In this document: one piece after another, positions 27,293 to 35,606 of the stretch
How positions within the stretch are numbered: position 1 is the stretch's first letter
Layout: the number at the start of each line of letters is the position of its first letter
Source: Inediibacterium massiliense
GTDB taxonomy: Bacteria > Bacillota > Clostridia > Peptostreptococcales > Thermotaleaceae
Reading direction: 5' to 3'
Assembly: GCF_001282725.1 (NCBI RefSeq)
Contig: NZ_LN876587.1
Location: 801,695 to 865,694, forward strand
DNA length: 64,000 nt
The notes under the pieces: model-generated
Seen by the model: only the letters and a program-made list of their open reading frames with translations
Told to the model about the DNA's origin: nothing
Databases searched by the model: none
Program-made: the position numbers and the translations under genes

Positions 27293-27769
27293 ATGAGAAC
27301 AGCAGTATGTCCAGGAAGCTTTGATCCAGTTACAAATGGTCATTTAGATATTATCAAAAGGACTGCTAAAATGGTAGACAAAGTGATTGTAGCTGTACTT
27401 TATAATCCAAATAAAAATCCTCTTTTTACAGTGGAAGAAAGAATACAGCTTTTAACAGAAGTTCTTAAAGAAATTCCTAATGTAGAAATTGATTGTTTTT
27501 CTGGATTATTAGTAGATTATGTGAAAGAGAGAAAGATAGATGTAATTGTAAAAGGATTAAGAGCTATATCAGATTTTGAATATGAATTTCAAATGGCACT
27601 CATGAATAAAAAATTAAGTCCAGAGGTAGAAACTATTTTTATGATGACTAGCAATGAGTATTCTTATTTAAGTTCAAGTGTAATAAAAGAAACATGTAAA
27701 TTTAAAGGATGTATTGATGGACTAGTTCCTGATAAAGTAAAAGATGCTTTAATGAAAAAATATGAGTAA
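27293..27769 (+). CDS. coaD: Phosphopantetheine adenylyltransferase
   Basis: Fourth step of CoA synthesis: 4'-phosphopantetheine plus ATP to dephospho-CoA. The 158 residues contain the nucleotidyltransferase TNGH site ([13 protein letters not shown], about 8-20), [13 protein letters not shown] (about 86-98) and the ISSS/KE-like YLSSSVIKE (about 122-130). It complements coaBC at 7.9 kb. The next gene follows after 20 bp. Confidence 0.97.
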   Translation: MRTAVCPGSFDPVTNGHLDIIKRTAKMVDKVIVAVLYNPNKNPLFTVEERIQLLTEVLKEIPNVEIDCFSGLLVDYVKERKIDVIVKGLRAISDFEYEFQMALMNKKLSPEVETIFMMTSNEYSYLSSSVIKETCKFKGCIDGLVPDKVKDALMKKYE

Positions 27770-27789
27770 AAGCAAAGGAGGGGAGAATT

Positions 27790-28239
27790 ATGGATGCTCT
27801 ACATTTGCTAGACGAACTAGAAGATATTATAGAAAATAGTTCTTCAATTCCATTTGCGGGAAAGAGTTTGGTAGACAAAGAAGAGATATTAGATCTTATT
27901 AAGGAAATTAGAATTCAATTACCAGACGAAGTAAAGCAAGCACAATGGATTAAAGAAGAAAGACAAAGAATTCTTCTAGAAGCACAAAAAGAAGCAGATG
28001 CTATTATAGAAGATGCAAAGATACATATAGAAGAACTAGTAGATCGAGATGAAATTACAAAAGAAGCACAAAAAAGAGCAGAAGAAATGATTTCTGAGGC
28101 TCAGATGAATGCAAAAGAGGTTAGACTCGGAGCAAGACAATATACAGATGAATTATTAGGAAGTGTAGAAAAAAGCATTGAAAGGATATTAGATACGATA
28201 AAAGATAATCGAAATGAGCTAAGAGGAATGAAGGGATAA
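27790..28239 (+). CDS. Coiled-coil protein resembling the DivIVA-like septation factor SepIVA
   Basis: A 149-residue soluble protein. Residues 1-45 (LLDELEDIIENSSSIPFAGK, then a DxxEILDLIKEIR helix) form a small N-terminal domain. Residues 50-115 are Ala/Glu/Lys-rich heptads (EAQKEADAIIEDA, KRAEEMISEAQ). Residues 117-149 (ARQYTDELLG then IERILDTIKDNRNEL) are a terminal helix. From memory this matches mycobacterial SepIVA (Rv2927c) in layout and motifs at both ends. SepIVA lies near DUF177, rpmF and rnc, all present here within 13 kb. A division or envelope role is inference. Automatic annotation often calls it an ATPase-like protein. Confidence 0.6.
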   Translation: MDALHLLDELEDIIENSSSIPFAGKSLVDKEEILDLIKEIRIQLPDEVKQAQWIKEERQRILLEAQKEADAIIEDAKIHIEELVDRDEITKEAQKRAEEMISEAQMNAKEVRLGARQYTDELLGSVEKSIERILDTIKDNRNELRGMKG

Positions 28240-28254
28240 TCCCTTCATTTTTAT
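28227..28254 (+). terminator. Terminator after the SepIVA-like gene
   Basis: AATGAAGGG / CCCTTCATT with an ATAAT loop and TTTTTATTT following; it overlaps the stop codon. Confidence 0.88.
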
Positions 28255-28269
28255 TTCAGTTATTGGCAT

Positions 28270-28298
28270 TTGACGATAACTAAAAAGAGGGATAATAT
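28270..28298 (+). promoter_or_regulatory. Promoter of the DUF1847 gene
   Basis: TTGACG, 17-bp spacer, TAATAT, 59 bp before the start codon. Confidence 0.65.
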
Positions 28299-28356
28299 GA
28301 AAATAGAATAATAAAAACAATGCAAAAATTATCTAAAAAGGTTGGAGGGGAAGAAT

Positions 28357-28980
28357 ATGCATACTTGTGCCGTGTGTAGTGAACATTATTGCAAAAAAGG
28401 AGAACTAGAAAAAGTACCATTAAACTGTCCTTGTAATGAAAAAGAAGAAATAGAAAATATAAAAAAATTGTATCTTGAAGATGCAAATTATAAATTAGCA
28501 TATCATTCAGCATTGGTTGAAGCAGAAGGGTATTGTGAAAAGACAAGACTTGAAGAGATTATGGATTTTGCAAACAAATGTAATTTTAAAAAGTTAGGAC
28601 TAGCTTTTTGTATTGGGTTAAGTAATGAGGCGAAAATATTATCTTCTATATTAAAACATAATGGGTTTGAGGTTCATTCTGTGGTATGTAAAAACGGAAG
28701 TATACCTAAAGAGTTTTTAAAGATTGAAGATCATAAAAAAGTAAGACCAGGTACTTATGAAGCTATGTGTAATCCTATAGGACAGGCAATATTTCTGAAT
28801 CATTCTAAAACAGATTTAAATATTATTTTAGGATTATGCGTAGGACATGATTCGTTATTTATAAAATATTCTGATGCACCTATAACTGTTTTTGCAGTGA
28901 AAGATAGAGTGCTTGCTCATAATCCTATGAGTGCGTTGTATATTTCAAATAGCTATTATAAAAATAAATTATACAAATAA
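28357..28980 (+). CDS. DUF1847 cysteine-rich protein
   Basis: A 207-residue protein of unknown function found in anaerobes. The N-terminal Cys cluster (CAVCSEHYCKKG, about 4-15, then NCPC) looks like a metal-binding site. The rest is a compact alpha/beta domain with GLAFCIGLSNEA (about 85-96), CNPIGQA and GLCVGHDSLFIKYS (about 164-177). The Cys residues in those core motifs suggest redox or metal chemistry. The start ATG at 28357 follows GGAGGGG. It is a monocistron between its own promoter and convergent ylbJ; there is no clear terminator. Confidence 0.75.
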   Translation: MHTCAVCSEHYCKKGELEKVPLNCPCNEKEEIENIKKLYLEDANYKLAYHSALVEAEGYCEKTRLEEIMDFANKCNFKKLGLAFCIGLSNEAKILSSILKHNGFEVHSVVCKNGSIPKEFLKIEDHKKVRPGTYEAMCNPIGQAIFLNHSKTDLNIILGLCVGHDSLFIKYSDAPITVFAVKDRVLAHNPMSALYISNSYYKNKLYK

Positions 28981-29038
28981 TCATTCTAAAATGTTTTGAT
29001 CATGTATATTTTTCTCATTTATCTTTCTAATGAAGACT

Positions 29039-30268
29039 CTATTTTATAGATATAAAAGATAAAATTTTAGTCAATAAAGCAAATAATATATATATCAAAA
29101 GTATAAACAAAAATAACTCAGAAGAAAAAATAAGCCTAGAGATCCAAGGTAAATCAAAAAATATTGCTTTGGAAGATGAAAAAGTAGGTATATGTATATG
29201 ATGCAAGCTTAAAAAAATCACTGGCATAGTTAAAACTACAAAAATACCTGAAAAGATTGCATGAATGATTTTGGAGAAAATATAAATACTGATGCTTAAA
29301 TCTGTTTTACTAATTAAACTAGAAGCTTGAGCATGAATAGAAAAACCACTAAAAGAAATAAGAATGGTAGAAAATAAAGCTTGTTGTAAAAAAGAAAGAT
29401 GAGGGATTTCTGATAAAGCTTTACAGCCTACAGTCATTTCAAATATTCCACCGATGAATGCATTGCAAATGTTTTTAGGGATAGGTAAAAGGCTTTGTAT
29501 ACAATAAGAAATATAACTTAGTATACCTAAAGTATTTAAAAGCTTAATGATTACAGAAAATAAAATAATAAAGCCTCCTATGCTTAAAAGGGTTTCGACA
29601 GAATTTTTTACAGCTTTACCTAAAAGAACACCAAAAGTAGTTTCGTTTTTGTTTGAAGTACTAAATAGATCTAAAAAAGCTTTTTTAATAGATGTATTTT
29701 CTTTTTTTCTAAAAGATGTTCTTTGTATTGTAAAAGGATAAAATCTAAAAAGAAGTCCTGTTGCAATAGCTCCTAGATAGTGGGAAAGTGCAATACTTGT
29801 ACCAAGCTGTGGATTTTTAAACATTCCAATAGATACGGCTCCAATCATAAATAAAGGACCTGATGTACTACAAAATGAAAGGAGTCTTTGCCCTTCAGTT
29901 TTGTTACATATACCATTAGAACGAAGCTGTGTAATGAGTTTTACACCCATAGGATATCCTGAGGTAACACTCATAGCTAAGATAAAAGAGCCTTCTCCTG
30001 GAACGTTAAAAAGAGGACGCACTAACGGCTCTAATAAAACACCTAAAAAATTTACAAGACCTAGGCTTATAAGTAATTCCGCTCCAACAAAAAAGGGAAG
30101 AAGTGCAGGAAATACAATATAAAACCAAGTATCTATTCCAAGCTTTGCAGCTTCAAAAGATTCTTTTGGAAATTTTATAATACTAAAAACTAAAAAAGAG
30201 ACTATAAAAATAATAAAGAATTTCTTTATGTTAAAAACAAAATTAAAATTTCGCCATTTATAATTCAT
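29039..30268 (-). CDS. ylbJ: Sporulation integral membrane protein YlbJ
   Basis: A 409-residue polytopic membrane protein with eight or more hydrophobic segments and the Gate/nucleoside-recognition-like fold (GAELLISLGLVNFLGVLLEP, then SGYPMG and SGPLFMIGAV boxes). In Bacillus it is a sigma E-dependent mother-cell protein needed for heat-resistant spores. With the SASP gene and dacF it marks a spore former. GGAGGATCC precedes the ATG. It lies 67 bp downstream of tmcAL on the same strand. Confidence 0.88.
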   Translation of the reverse strand: MNYKWRNFNFVFNIKKFFIIFIVSFLVFSIIKFPKESFEAAKLGIDTWFYIVFPALLPFFVGAELLISLGLVNFLGVLLEPLVRPLFNVPGEGSFILAMSVTSGYPMGVKLITQLRSNGICNKTEGQRLLSFCSTSGPLFMIGAVSIGMFKNPQLGTSIALSHYLGAIATGLLFRFYPFTIQRTSFRKKENTSIKKAFLDLFSTSNKNETTFGVLLGKAVKNSVETLLSIGGFIILFSVIIKLLNTLGILSYISYCIQSLLPIPKNICNAFIGGIFEMTVGCKALSEIPHLSFLQQALFSTILISFSGFSIHAQASSLISKTDLSISIYIFSKIIHAIFSGIFVVLTMPVIFLSLHHIHIPTFSSSKAIFFDLPWISRLIFSSELFLFILLIYILFALLTKILSFISIK

Positions 30269-30335
30269 GATAGGGATCCTCCTAAAAGTCTGATTATATT
30301 ATATATATTTTTAAAGAGGATCTTTATGCTTTCAT

Positions 30336-31562
30336 TTATTGAATAAAGGGTGTTTGATAATAATCTTGCCCTGCTTTTTTATAAGAAATATTTTTATGAC
30401 CAAGTGCATAAATGTCTGTAGCTAAAATATCAAAATTAAGCATTTTTTGAGAGAAAGTATTTTCCAAAGGCTGTTTGTTGATATTTGTAAGAATAGGAAT
30501 TTTAGAAGTTTTTTTCATTTTTTTCAATAATTCAGTTCCATTGTTAGAGAAAGCTAATATTCTTGCATATTGAGGTCCTGAAAAGGAAAAAATATCTTTT
30601 TTTGTAATTCCTAAAAGAGCATGAACGAAAATTCGTTGAAGCCTTGTTTGGGTGTATCTTTTGGACTTAGATAAAGAAATTAAGCTCTCAAGGTCATAAG
30701 CTCTTTTAGATGCTACTTTTAGCTTGTTTTCAAGTCCCTCTACTACATCTGTAATCTTTATGAGTTCTTCTATGGGTATTGTACGAAGCTTGTATAAAAT
30801 TAGATCTTCAAAATTTTTATATTCAATAGGACCATATTGATTTTGTATGTTTTCTTTTAAAATAGAAAAGCTTTCCTTTGGCATTACTTTTTTTAAATGG
30901 TCAATGCAATCTTTATGATGAAAGAGATATTCTCGAATAGCAGTAGCACTACATATATTTTCTTCTATATTTTTAGAATGATAATCTGCCTTGATTCTTG
31001 AAATGGTATAAGGGATCATTGTGCTATTTAATTTAATCAAGCTTTTTAAGTATTCAATTCCTAAAATATTATTAGGCGTCAATAGATCTTTATAAATATT
31101 GGAATCTTTTAGATAATTCTCTATAGCCTTTTGACGTGCTTTAGGAAAAGACATTCCTTGTGATAAAAAATTTTTTAAATTATTTTGATAAAAGATAGGT
31201 TCGTCTATTAATATTTGTGCTATTTTTTTCAAAGAAGAAAGCTCTCCTGATTCACTTCCAAAACAAAGACAGTCTACAATCCCTATATTTTCAAGTAGTG
31301 ATATGGCTCCATATGAAAAAAATTCAGCACTGTTACATGCGTATAAAACAGGAAGTTCGATAACTAAATCAATTCCTTCTGCTACAGCCATTTTAGCACG
31401 AATCCATTTATTGAATAGTGCAGGTTCTCCTCTTTGTAAAAAGTTTCCGCTCATAATGGCAATGGTATGAGTAGAATTTGTTTTTTTCTTAGAGGATAAA
31501 AGATGATATATATGCCCATTATGAAAAGGATTATATTCTGTAATGAGTCCTAATACTTTCAA
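30336..31562 (-). CDS. tmcAL: tRNA(Met) cytidine acetate ligase
   Basis: TmcAL (formerly YlbM) activates acetate with ATP and makes N4-acetylcytidine at the wobble position of elongator tRNA-Met. The 408 residues start MKVLGLITEYNPFHNGHIYH, where NPFHNGH is the nucleotidyltransferase motif. IMSGNFLQRGEPALFNKW (about 37-54) and CFGSESG (about 99-105) are family signatures. GGAGGAATT precedes the ATG. It is divergent to ackA, which interconverts acetate and acetyl phosphate. Confidence 0.93.
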   Translation of the reverse strand: MKVLGLITEYNPFHNGHIYHLLSSKKKTNSTHTIAIMSGNFLQRGEPALFNKWIRAKMAVAEGIDLVIELPVLYACNSAEFFSYGAISLLENIGIVDCLCFGSESGELSSLKKIAQILIDEPIFYQNNLKNFLSQGMSFPKARQKAIENYLKDSNIYKDLLTPNNILGIEYLKSLIKLNSTMIPYTISRIKADYHSKNIEENICSATAIREYLFHHKDCIDHLKKVMPKESFSILKENIQNQYGPIEYKNFEDLILYKLRTIPIEELIKITDVVEGLENKLKVASKRAYDLESLISLSKSKRYTQTRLQRIFVHALLGITKKDIFSFSGPQYARILAFSNNGTELLKKMKKTSKIPILTNINKQPLENTFSQKMLNFDILATDIYALGHKNISYKKAGQDYYQTPFIQ

Positions 31563-31884
31563 TAAAATTCCTCCCTAATAAAATGATAAACTTATATATA
31601 ATATTACAAGATTTTGTTAATAATATCAAAAAATAAGATAAATATTGTTTTTCCTACTTGAAAAAGTTTTATAGTCCATTATAATTAAAATGGTGAACGA
31701 TGTATTGCATTAGATTTGTAGCAAATTTATCTTATGACTAAGGGTTCTAATTTATTTAACTTTATAAATGTAGTATAAGAATTGTATAGTCCATAGATAA
31801 CATAACTTAGATTTTAGATGGTGCAATGACTCTATCTATATTTAGTCTTAGTTTATGATATAAAATTATGAAGGAGGATATAAA
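31563..31884. other. Divergent intergenic region tmcAL/ackA
   Basis: About 320 bp without a gene. It holds the tmcAL ribosome site, the candidate ackA promoter (31658-31685), and a leader of about 190 nt before ackA. TATAGTCCAT occurs twice, at 31670-31679 (inside the promoter spacer) and at 31785-31794. No riboswitch class is recognisable. Confidence 0.5.
31658..31685 (+). promoter_or_regulatory. Candidate promoter of ackA
   Basis: TTGAAA, 16-bp spacer, TATAAT. It lies 200 bp upstream of ackA, leaving a long untranslated leader. Confidence 0.6.
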
Positions 31885-33078
31885 ATGAACATACTAGTGA
31901 TTAATTGTGGTAGTTCATCACTTAAATATCAATTAATTAATATGAGTGATGAAAGTGTTTTAGCAAAGGGTCTTGTAGAAAGAATAGGAATTGAAGGTTC
32001 TGTTTTAAAACATGAAATAGAAGGAATGGACAAAGTAGTTATCAAAACACCTATGAAGGATCATAAGGTAGCTTTAGGACTTGTTTTAAATGCTTTAGTA
32101 GATGAAAAACATGGTGCTATCAAAGATATGAGTGAAATTTCTGCAGTAGGACATAGAGTGGTTCATGCTGGAGAGAAATTTAGTGAATCTGTAATCATTA
32201 CAGATGAAGTGTTGAAAGCATTAGAAGATTGTATAGAATTAGCGCCACTACATAACCCAGCTAACTTAATGGGAATTGATGCTTGTAAAGAATTAATGCC
32301 AAATACACCAATGGTAGCAGTATTTGATACAGCATTCCATCAAACTATGCCAAAAGCATCTTATATTTACCCACTTCCTTATGAACTTTATGAAAAATAT
32401 GGAGTTCGTAGATACGGATTCCATGGAACAAGTCACAGATATGTTTGTCAAAGAGCAGCAGATTTTCTTGGTAAAAAATTAGAAGATTTAAAAATTATTA
32501 CATGCCACTTAGGAAATGGTGCAAGCTTAGCAGCAATTGAAAATGGAAAATGTGTGGATACAAGTATGGGCTTTACACCGCTAGAAGGTCTTGTAATGGG
32601 TACAAGATGTGGAGATATTGACCCTGCTATTGTTACTTATATTATGGAAAAAGAAAAATTAAATCTTGAAGAAGTGAATAACCTTTTAAATAAAAAATCA
32701 GGAGTATTAGGTATTTCTGGAGTAAGTAGTGATTTTAGAGATATAGAAAATGCAGCAGAACAAGGAAATGAAAGAGCTCAATTAGCTTTAGATACTTTCA
32801 ATCAACGTGTAAAAAAATATATAGGATCTTATGTAGCACTATTAGGCGGAGCAGATGTTTTAGTATTTACAGCAGGACTTGGAGAAAATTCTATTTCTAA
32901 TAGAGAAGATATTTGTAAAGGGTTAGAATTTATGGGTATTGAAGTAGATCCTGCAAAAAATAATATCAGAGGAAAAGATGCTGTTGTGAGCACAGACAAT
33001 TCAAAAGTAAAAGTTTTAGTTATCCCTACAAATGAAGAGTTAATGATTGCACAAGATACATTAGAACTTGTAAAATAG
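31885..33078 (+). CDS. ackA: Acetate kinase
   Basis: Acetyl phosphate plus ADP to acetate plus ATP, the energy-yielding last step of acetate fermentation. A 397-residue ASKHA-fold protein: [10 protein letters not shown] (about 7-16), HRVVHAG (about 89-95), [19 protein letters not shown] (about 177-186), [10 protein letters not shown] (about 207-216) and GLGENS (about 330-335). Phosphotransacetylase (pta) is not adjacent; the gene has its own promoter and terminator. GGAGG precedes the ATG. Confidence 0.98.
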   Translation: MNILVINCGSSSLKYQLINMSDESVLAKGLVERIGIEGSVLKHEIEGMDKVVIKTPMKDHKVALGLVLNALVDEKHGAIKDMSEISAVGHRVVHAGEKFSESVIITDEVLKALEDCIELAPLHNPANLMGIDACKELMPNTPMVAVFDTAFHQTMPKASYIYPLPYELYEKYGVRRYGFHGTSHRYVCQRAADFLGKKLEDLKIITCHLGNGASLAAIENGKCVDTSMGFTPLEGLVMGTRCGDIDPAIVTYIMEKEKLNLEEVNNLLNKKSGVLGISGVSSDFRDIENAAEQGNERAQLALDTFNQRVKKYIGSYVALLGGADVLVFTAGLGENSISNREDICKGLEFMGIEVDPAKNNIRGKDAVVSTDNSKVKVLVIPTNEELMIAQDTLELVK

Positions 33079-33079
33079 G

Positions 33080-33111
33080 GATAAAAGGTAGGAATTTTCC
33101 TACCTTTTATC
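33080..33111 (+). terminator. Terminator of ackA
   Basis: GATAAAAGGTAGGAA pairs with TTCCTACCTTTTATC (15 bp). The 3' arm supplies the T tract. Confidence 0.8.
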
Positions 33112-33141
33112 TATAATAAGACATCTATCAAGTATTTTTAC

Positions 33142-33170
33142 TTGACAAATACCAGCTCCGTTTGTATAAT
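33142..33170 (+). promoter_or_regulatory. Consensus promoter of DUF177-rpmF
   Basis: TTGACA, 17-bp spacer, TATAAT: an exact sigma A consensus, 31 bp before the start codon. Confidence 0.92.
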
Positions 33171-33200
33171 TAATTCTGTTAATACAATGAGGTGAAAGTA

Positions 33201-33701
33201 ATGAAAATAAATATAGCAGAATTGATGGATGGTCAAAAAAATCAATTATCTATAGAAATGAAAGATGAAATTGAAAAATTAGATAGTTTTGGAGATGAAA
33301 TTGTATTAGTTGGTCCGACTGTTTTTAAAGGAAATGTATATATTTCAAATGGAGATTTTTATATAAAAGGAATAGCTCAAAGTACAGGAGTATTTCATTG
33401 TCATAGATGTTTAAAGAAATTTGAACAAACTTTTTATGGGGAAGTGGATGAAAAGCTAGTAACAGAAGGTTCTTTTGAAGCTGAAACTGGAGAATACTAT
33501 ATAATCAAGAATAAGCAAGTAGAGTTATCAGAAATTATAGAGAACACATTAGTGGAAGCACTTCCAATGAAAATTGTTTGTGATGAAAATTGTAAGGGAT
33601 TATGTTTGGTCTGTGGGAAAAATTTGAATGAAGATACATGTGATTGTTCAAAAGATGATATAGACCCTAGACTAGCTAAGCTAAAAGATTTGCTACAATA
33701 A
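33201..33701 (+). CDS. DUF177 family protein (YceD-like, 23S rRNA accumulation)
   Basis: A 166-residue protein of the YceD/DUF177 family, linked to 23S rRNA processing or accumulation and always beside rpmF. It has Cys pairs CHRC (near 68-71) and, at the C-terminus, CDENCKGLCLVCGKNL then CDC, which look like a zinc site. The ATG at 33201 follows AGGTGA; the GTG at 33192 lies within that site. rpmF begins 19 bp later. Confidence 0.9.
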   Translation: MKINIAELMDGQKNQLSIEMKDEIEKLDSFGDEIVLVGPTVFKGNVYISNGDFYIKGIAQSTGVFHCHRCLKKFEQTFYGEVDEKLVTEGSFEAETGEYYIIKNKQVELSEIIENTLVEALPMKIVCDENCKGLCLVCGKNLNEDTCDCSKDDIDPRLAKLKDLLQ

Positions 33702-33720
33702 TGGTAAGGAGGTGGAAAAA

Positions 33721-33900
33721 ATGGCAGTACCTAAGAGAAAAACATCCAAAGCAAGAAGAGATAAAAGAAGAGCATCAAATATAAAAATGACAGCAATTAA
33801 TGTTGTAGAATGTCCACAATGTCATGAACCAAAAATGCAACATAGAGTATGTAAAAAATGTGGTTTTTATAATGACAAAGAGGTAATGGAAGTAAAGTAA
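33721..33900 (+). CDS. rpmF: 50S ribosomal protein L32
   Basis: A 59-residue L32, MAVPKRKTSKARRDKRRA start and the zinc ribbon CPQC (about 30-33) with CKKC (about 43-46): the zinc-dependent form. AAGGAGGTGG precedes the ATG. The two-gene unit ends at a strong terminator, so the fatty acid operon that follows is separately controlled, although rpmF-fab linkage is conserved. Confidence 0.96.
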   Translation: MAVPKRKTSKARRDKRRASNIKMTAINVVECPQCHEPKMQHRVCKKCGFYNDKEVMEVK

Positions 33901-33906
33901 TCTAAG

Positions 33907-33942
33907 ATAGTAATGATGACATCATCATTACTATTTTTTTTT
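33907..33942 (+). terminator. Terminator of rpmF
   Basis: ATAGTAATGATG / CATCATTACTAT, 12-bp perfect stem, ACAT loop, followed by nine T. Confidence 0.92.
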
Positions 33943-33949
33943 AAAATGG

Positions 33950-33978
33950 TTGATTTGTGGAAAAACTTATTATATACT
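33950..33978 (+). promoter_or_regulatory. Promoter of the fapR-plsX-fab operon
   Basis: TTGATT, 17-bp spacer, TATACT. The FapR operator starts 6 bp after the -10, where the transcript should start. Confidence 0.75.
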
Positions 33979-33983
33979 TAATG

Positions 33984-34013
33984 TTAGTATCAGGTACTAA
34001 TTTCAGATACTAA
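33984..34013 (+). promoter_or_regulatory. FapR operator
   Basis: TTAGTATCAGGTACTAA (33984-34000) is an inverted repeat TTAGTA-N5-TACTAA, the known FapR box. A further half-site TTTCAGATACTAA (34001-34013) follows at once. Bound FapR would cover the transcription start, and malonyl-CoA would release it. Confidence 0.88.
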
Positions 34014-34027
34014 AAGAGGTGAAATAT

Positions 34028-34594
34028 ATGCCTAGTAAAAGAAAAAGTAAAAAGGCAAGACAATTGGAATTAATAGAAAAAATTGAAAAAGAACCTTTTG
34101 TAACAGATGAAGAATTAAGCGAGCATTTTGGAGTAAGCATACAAACTATTCGTTTAGATAGATTAGAACTTAGAATACCAGAATTGAGAGAAAGAATTAA
34201 AAAGGTTGCCCAAAAAAACTATTCAAAAGTTATTAGTTTAAGAGAAACTGAAATCGTAGGAGAATTGATTGATTTAAATTTAAATGAAAATGGTATTTCT
34301 ATCCTTGAGACAACCATTGATTTGGCTTTTAAAAAGACAAAGGTAGTAAAGGGACATCATATCTTTTCTATGGCTGAATCTTTAGCTATGGCAGTCATTA
34401 ATACAAAAGTAGCTTTAACAGGAGTTGCCAATATGAAATATAGAGTTCCTGTTTTATCAGGACAGAAATTAGTAGCAAAAGCTGAAGTAGTAAATCAAAG
34501 AGGGAATAAGTACTTTGTTCATGTGAAAATATATGTAAAAACAGAACAAGTATTTAGGGGGAAATTTATTCTCGTAGCTATTGGGGAGGAATAA
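34028..34594 (+). CDS. fapR: Transcription factor FapR
   Basis: A repressor of fatty acid and phospholipid genes whose inducer is malonyl-CoA. The 188 residues have an N-terminal helix-turn-helix (about 20-55, TDEELSEHFGVSIQTIRLDR) and a C-terminal hot-dog ligand domain (about 75-188; HHIFSMAESLAMAV, MKYRVPVLSGQKLVAKAEV). The ATG at 34028 follows AGAGGTGA. The operator directly upstream shows autoregulation. plsX starts 3 bp after its stop. Confidence 0.95.
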   Translation: MPSKRKSKKARQLELIEKIEKEPFVTDEELSEHFGVSIQTIRLDRLELRIPELRERIKKVAQKNYSKVISLRETEIVGELIDLNLNENGISILETTIDLAFKKTKVVKGHHIFSMAESLAMAVINTKVALTGVANMKYRVPVLSGQKLVAKAEVVNQRGNKYFVHVKIYVKTEQVFRGKFILVAIGEE

Positions 34595-34597
34595 AAG

Positions 34598-35605
34598 ATG
34601 AATAAAATAAAAATTGCTGTAGATGGGATGGGAGGAGACAATGCTCCAATAGAAATTGTCAAAGGTTGTATAGACGCTATCTCTCAACTAGATGTAGAAA
34701 TTTTTTTAATAGGAAAAGAAGATGCCCTAAAAAATGCATTGAATGGGAAAAAATTTGATAAAGATCAATTGCATATAATTTATGCCCAGGAGGTTATTGA
34801 AAATACAGATAAACCTGTAGCAGCAGTGAGAAAGAAAAAGGATTCTTCTATGGTAGTAGGAATTAACTTATTGAAAGAAAAAAAAGTAGATGCTTTTGTG
34901 TCAGCAGGTAATACAGGGGCATTACTTGCAGGAAGTCTGTTTGGACTTGGAAGAATCAAAGGAATAGACCGGCCAGCTATTGCATCCTTTTATCCTACAA
35001 AAAAAGGAAAATCTCTTTTAGTAGATGCAGGGGCAAATGCAGAATGTAAGCCTAGAAATTTATTGGAATTTGGGATAATGGGATCTATTTATGCTCAAAG
35101 AGTGCTTAAAATAGAAAATCCTTCTATAGGCATTGCAAATATTGGTACAGAAGAAGGAAAAGGAAATCCTTTAGCAAAAGATTCTTTTGAGTTGCTTTCA
35201 AAAGCTTCTATGAATTTTTATGGAAATGCAGAAGCAAGAGACCTTCCATCAGGAATTGTAGATGTGATTGTATGTGATGGTTTTGTTGGAAACATTATAT
35301 TAAAATTAACAGAGGGTGTAGCTATGAATATGATGGCTATGCTAAAGGAACAATTTTTAAAAAATATGATGACAAAAATAGGTGCTATGCTTTTAAAACC
35401 TTCCTTAAAGGAATTTAAAAAAATAATGGATTATACAGAGTATGGAGGGGCACCATTATTAGGAGTAGAGGGTGCAGTAATCAAAGCACATGGAAGCTCA
35501 AATGCTAAGGCAATAAAAAATGCAATAAAACAAGCAAAAGCTTTTGCCCAAGAAGAAGTGATCAAAAACATAAAGGTACAGATTCAGAAAATAGGAGATG
35601 AATAG
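34598..35605 (+). CDS. plsX: Phosphate acyltransferase PlsX
   Basis: Makes acyl phosphate from acyl-ACP for PlsY; it is peripheral to the membrane. 335 residues: AVDGMGGDNAP at the N-terminus, VSAGNTGALLAGS (about 102-114) and VCDGFVGNIILK (about 226-237) are the family signatures. GGGGAGGA precedes the ATG. Acyl phosphate can also come from FakA (22.2 kb). It overlaps the possible early fabH start. Confidence 0.97.
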   Translation: MNKIKIAVDGMGGDNAPIEIVKGCIDAISQLDVEIFLIGKEDALKNALNGKKFDKDQLHIIYAQEVIENTDKPVAAVRKKKDSSMVVGINLLKEKKVDAFVSAGNTGALLAGSLFGLGRIKGIDRPAIASFYPTKKGKSLLVDAGANAECKPRNLLEFGIMGSIYAQRVLKIENPSIGIANIGTEEGKGNPLAKDSFELLSKASMNFYGNAEARDLPSGIVDVIVCDGFVGNIILKLTEGVAMNMMAMLKEQFLKNMMTKIGAMLLKPSLKEFKKIMDYTEYGGAPLLGVEGAVIKAHGSSNAKAIKNAIKQAKAFAQEEVIKNIKVQIQKIGDE

Positions 35606-35606
35606 G

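Noticed and set aside
28981-29038. A terminator between convergent DUF1847 and ylbJ genes
   Set aside because: No stem of more than a few base pairs with a T-run is visible in the 58-bp gap.
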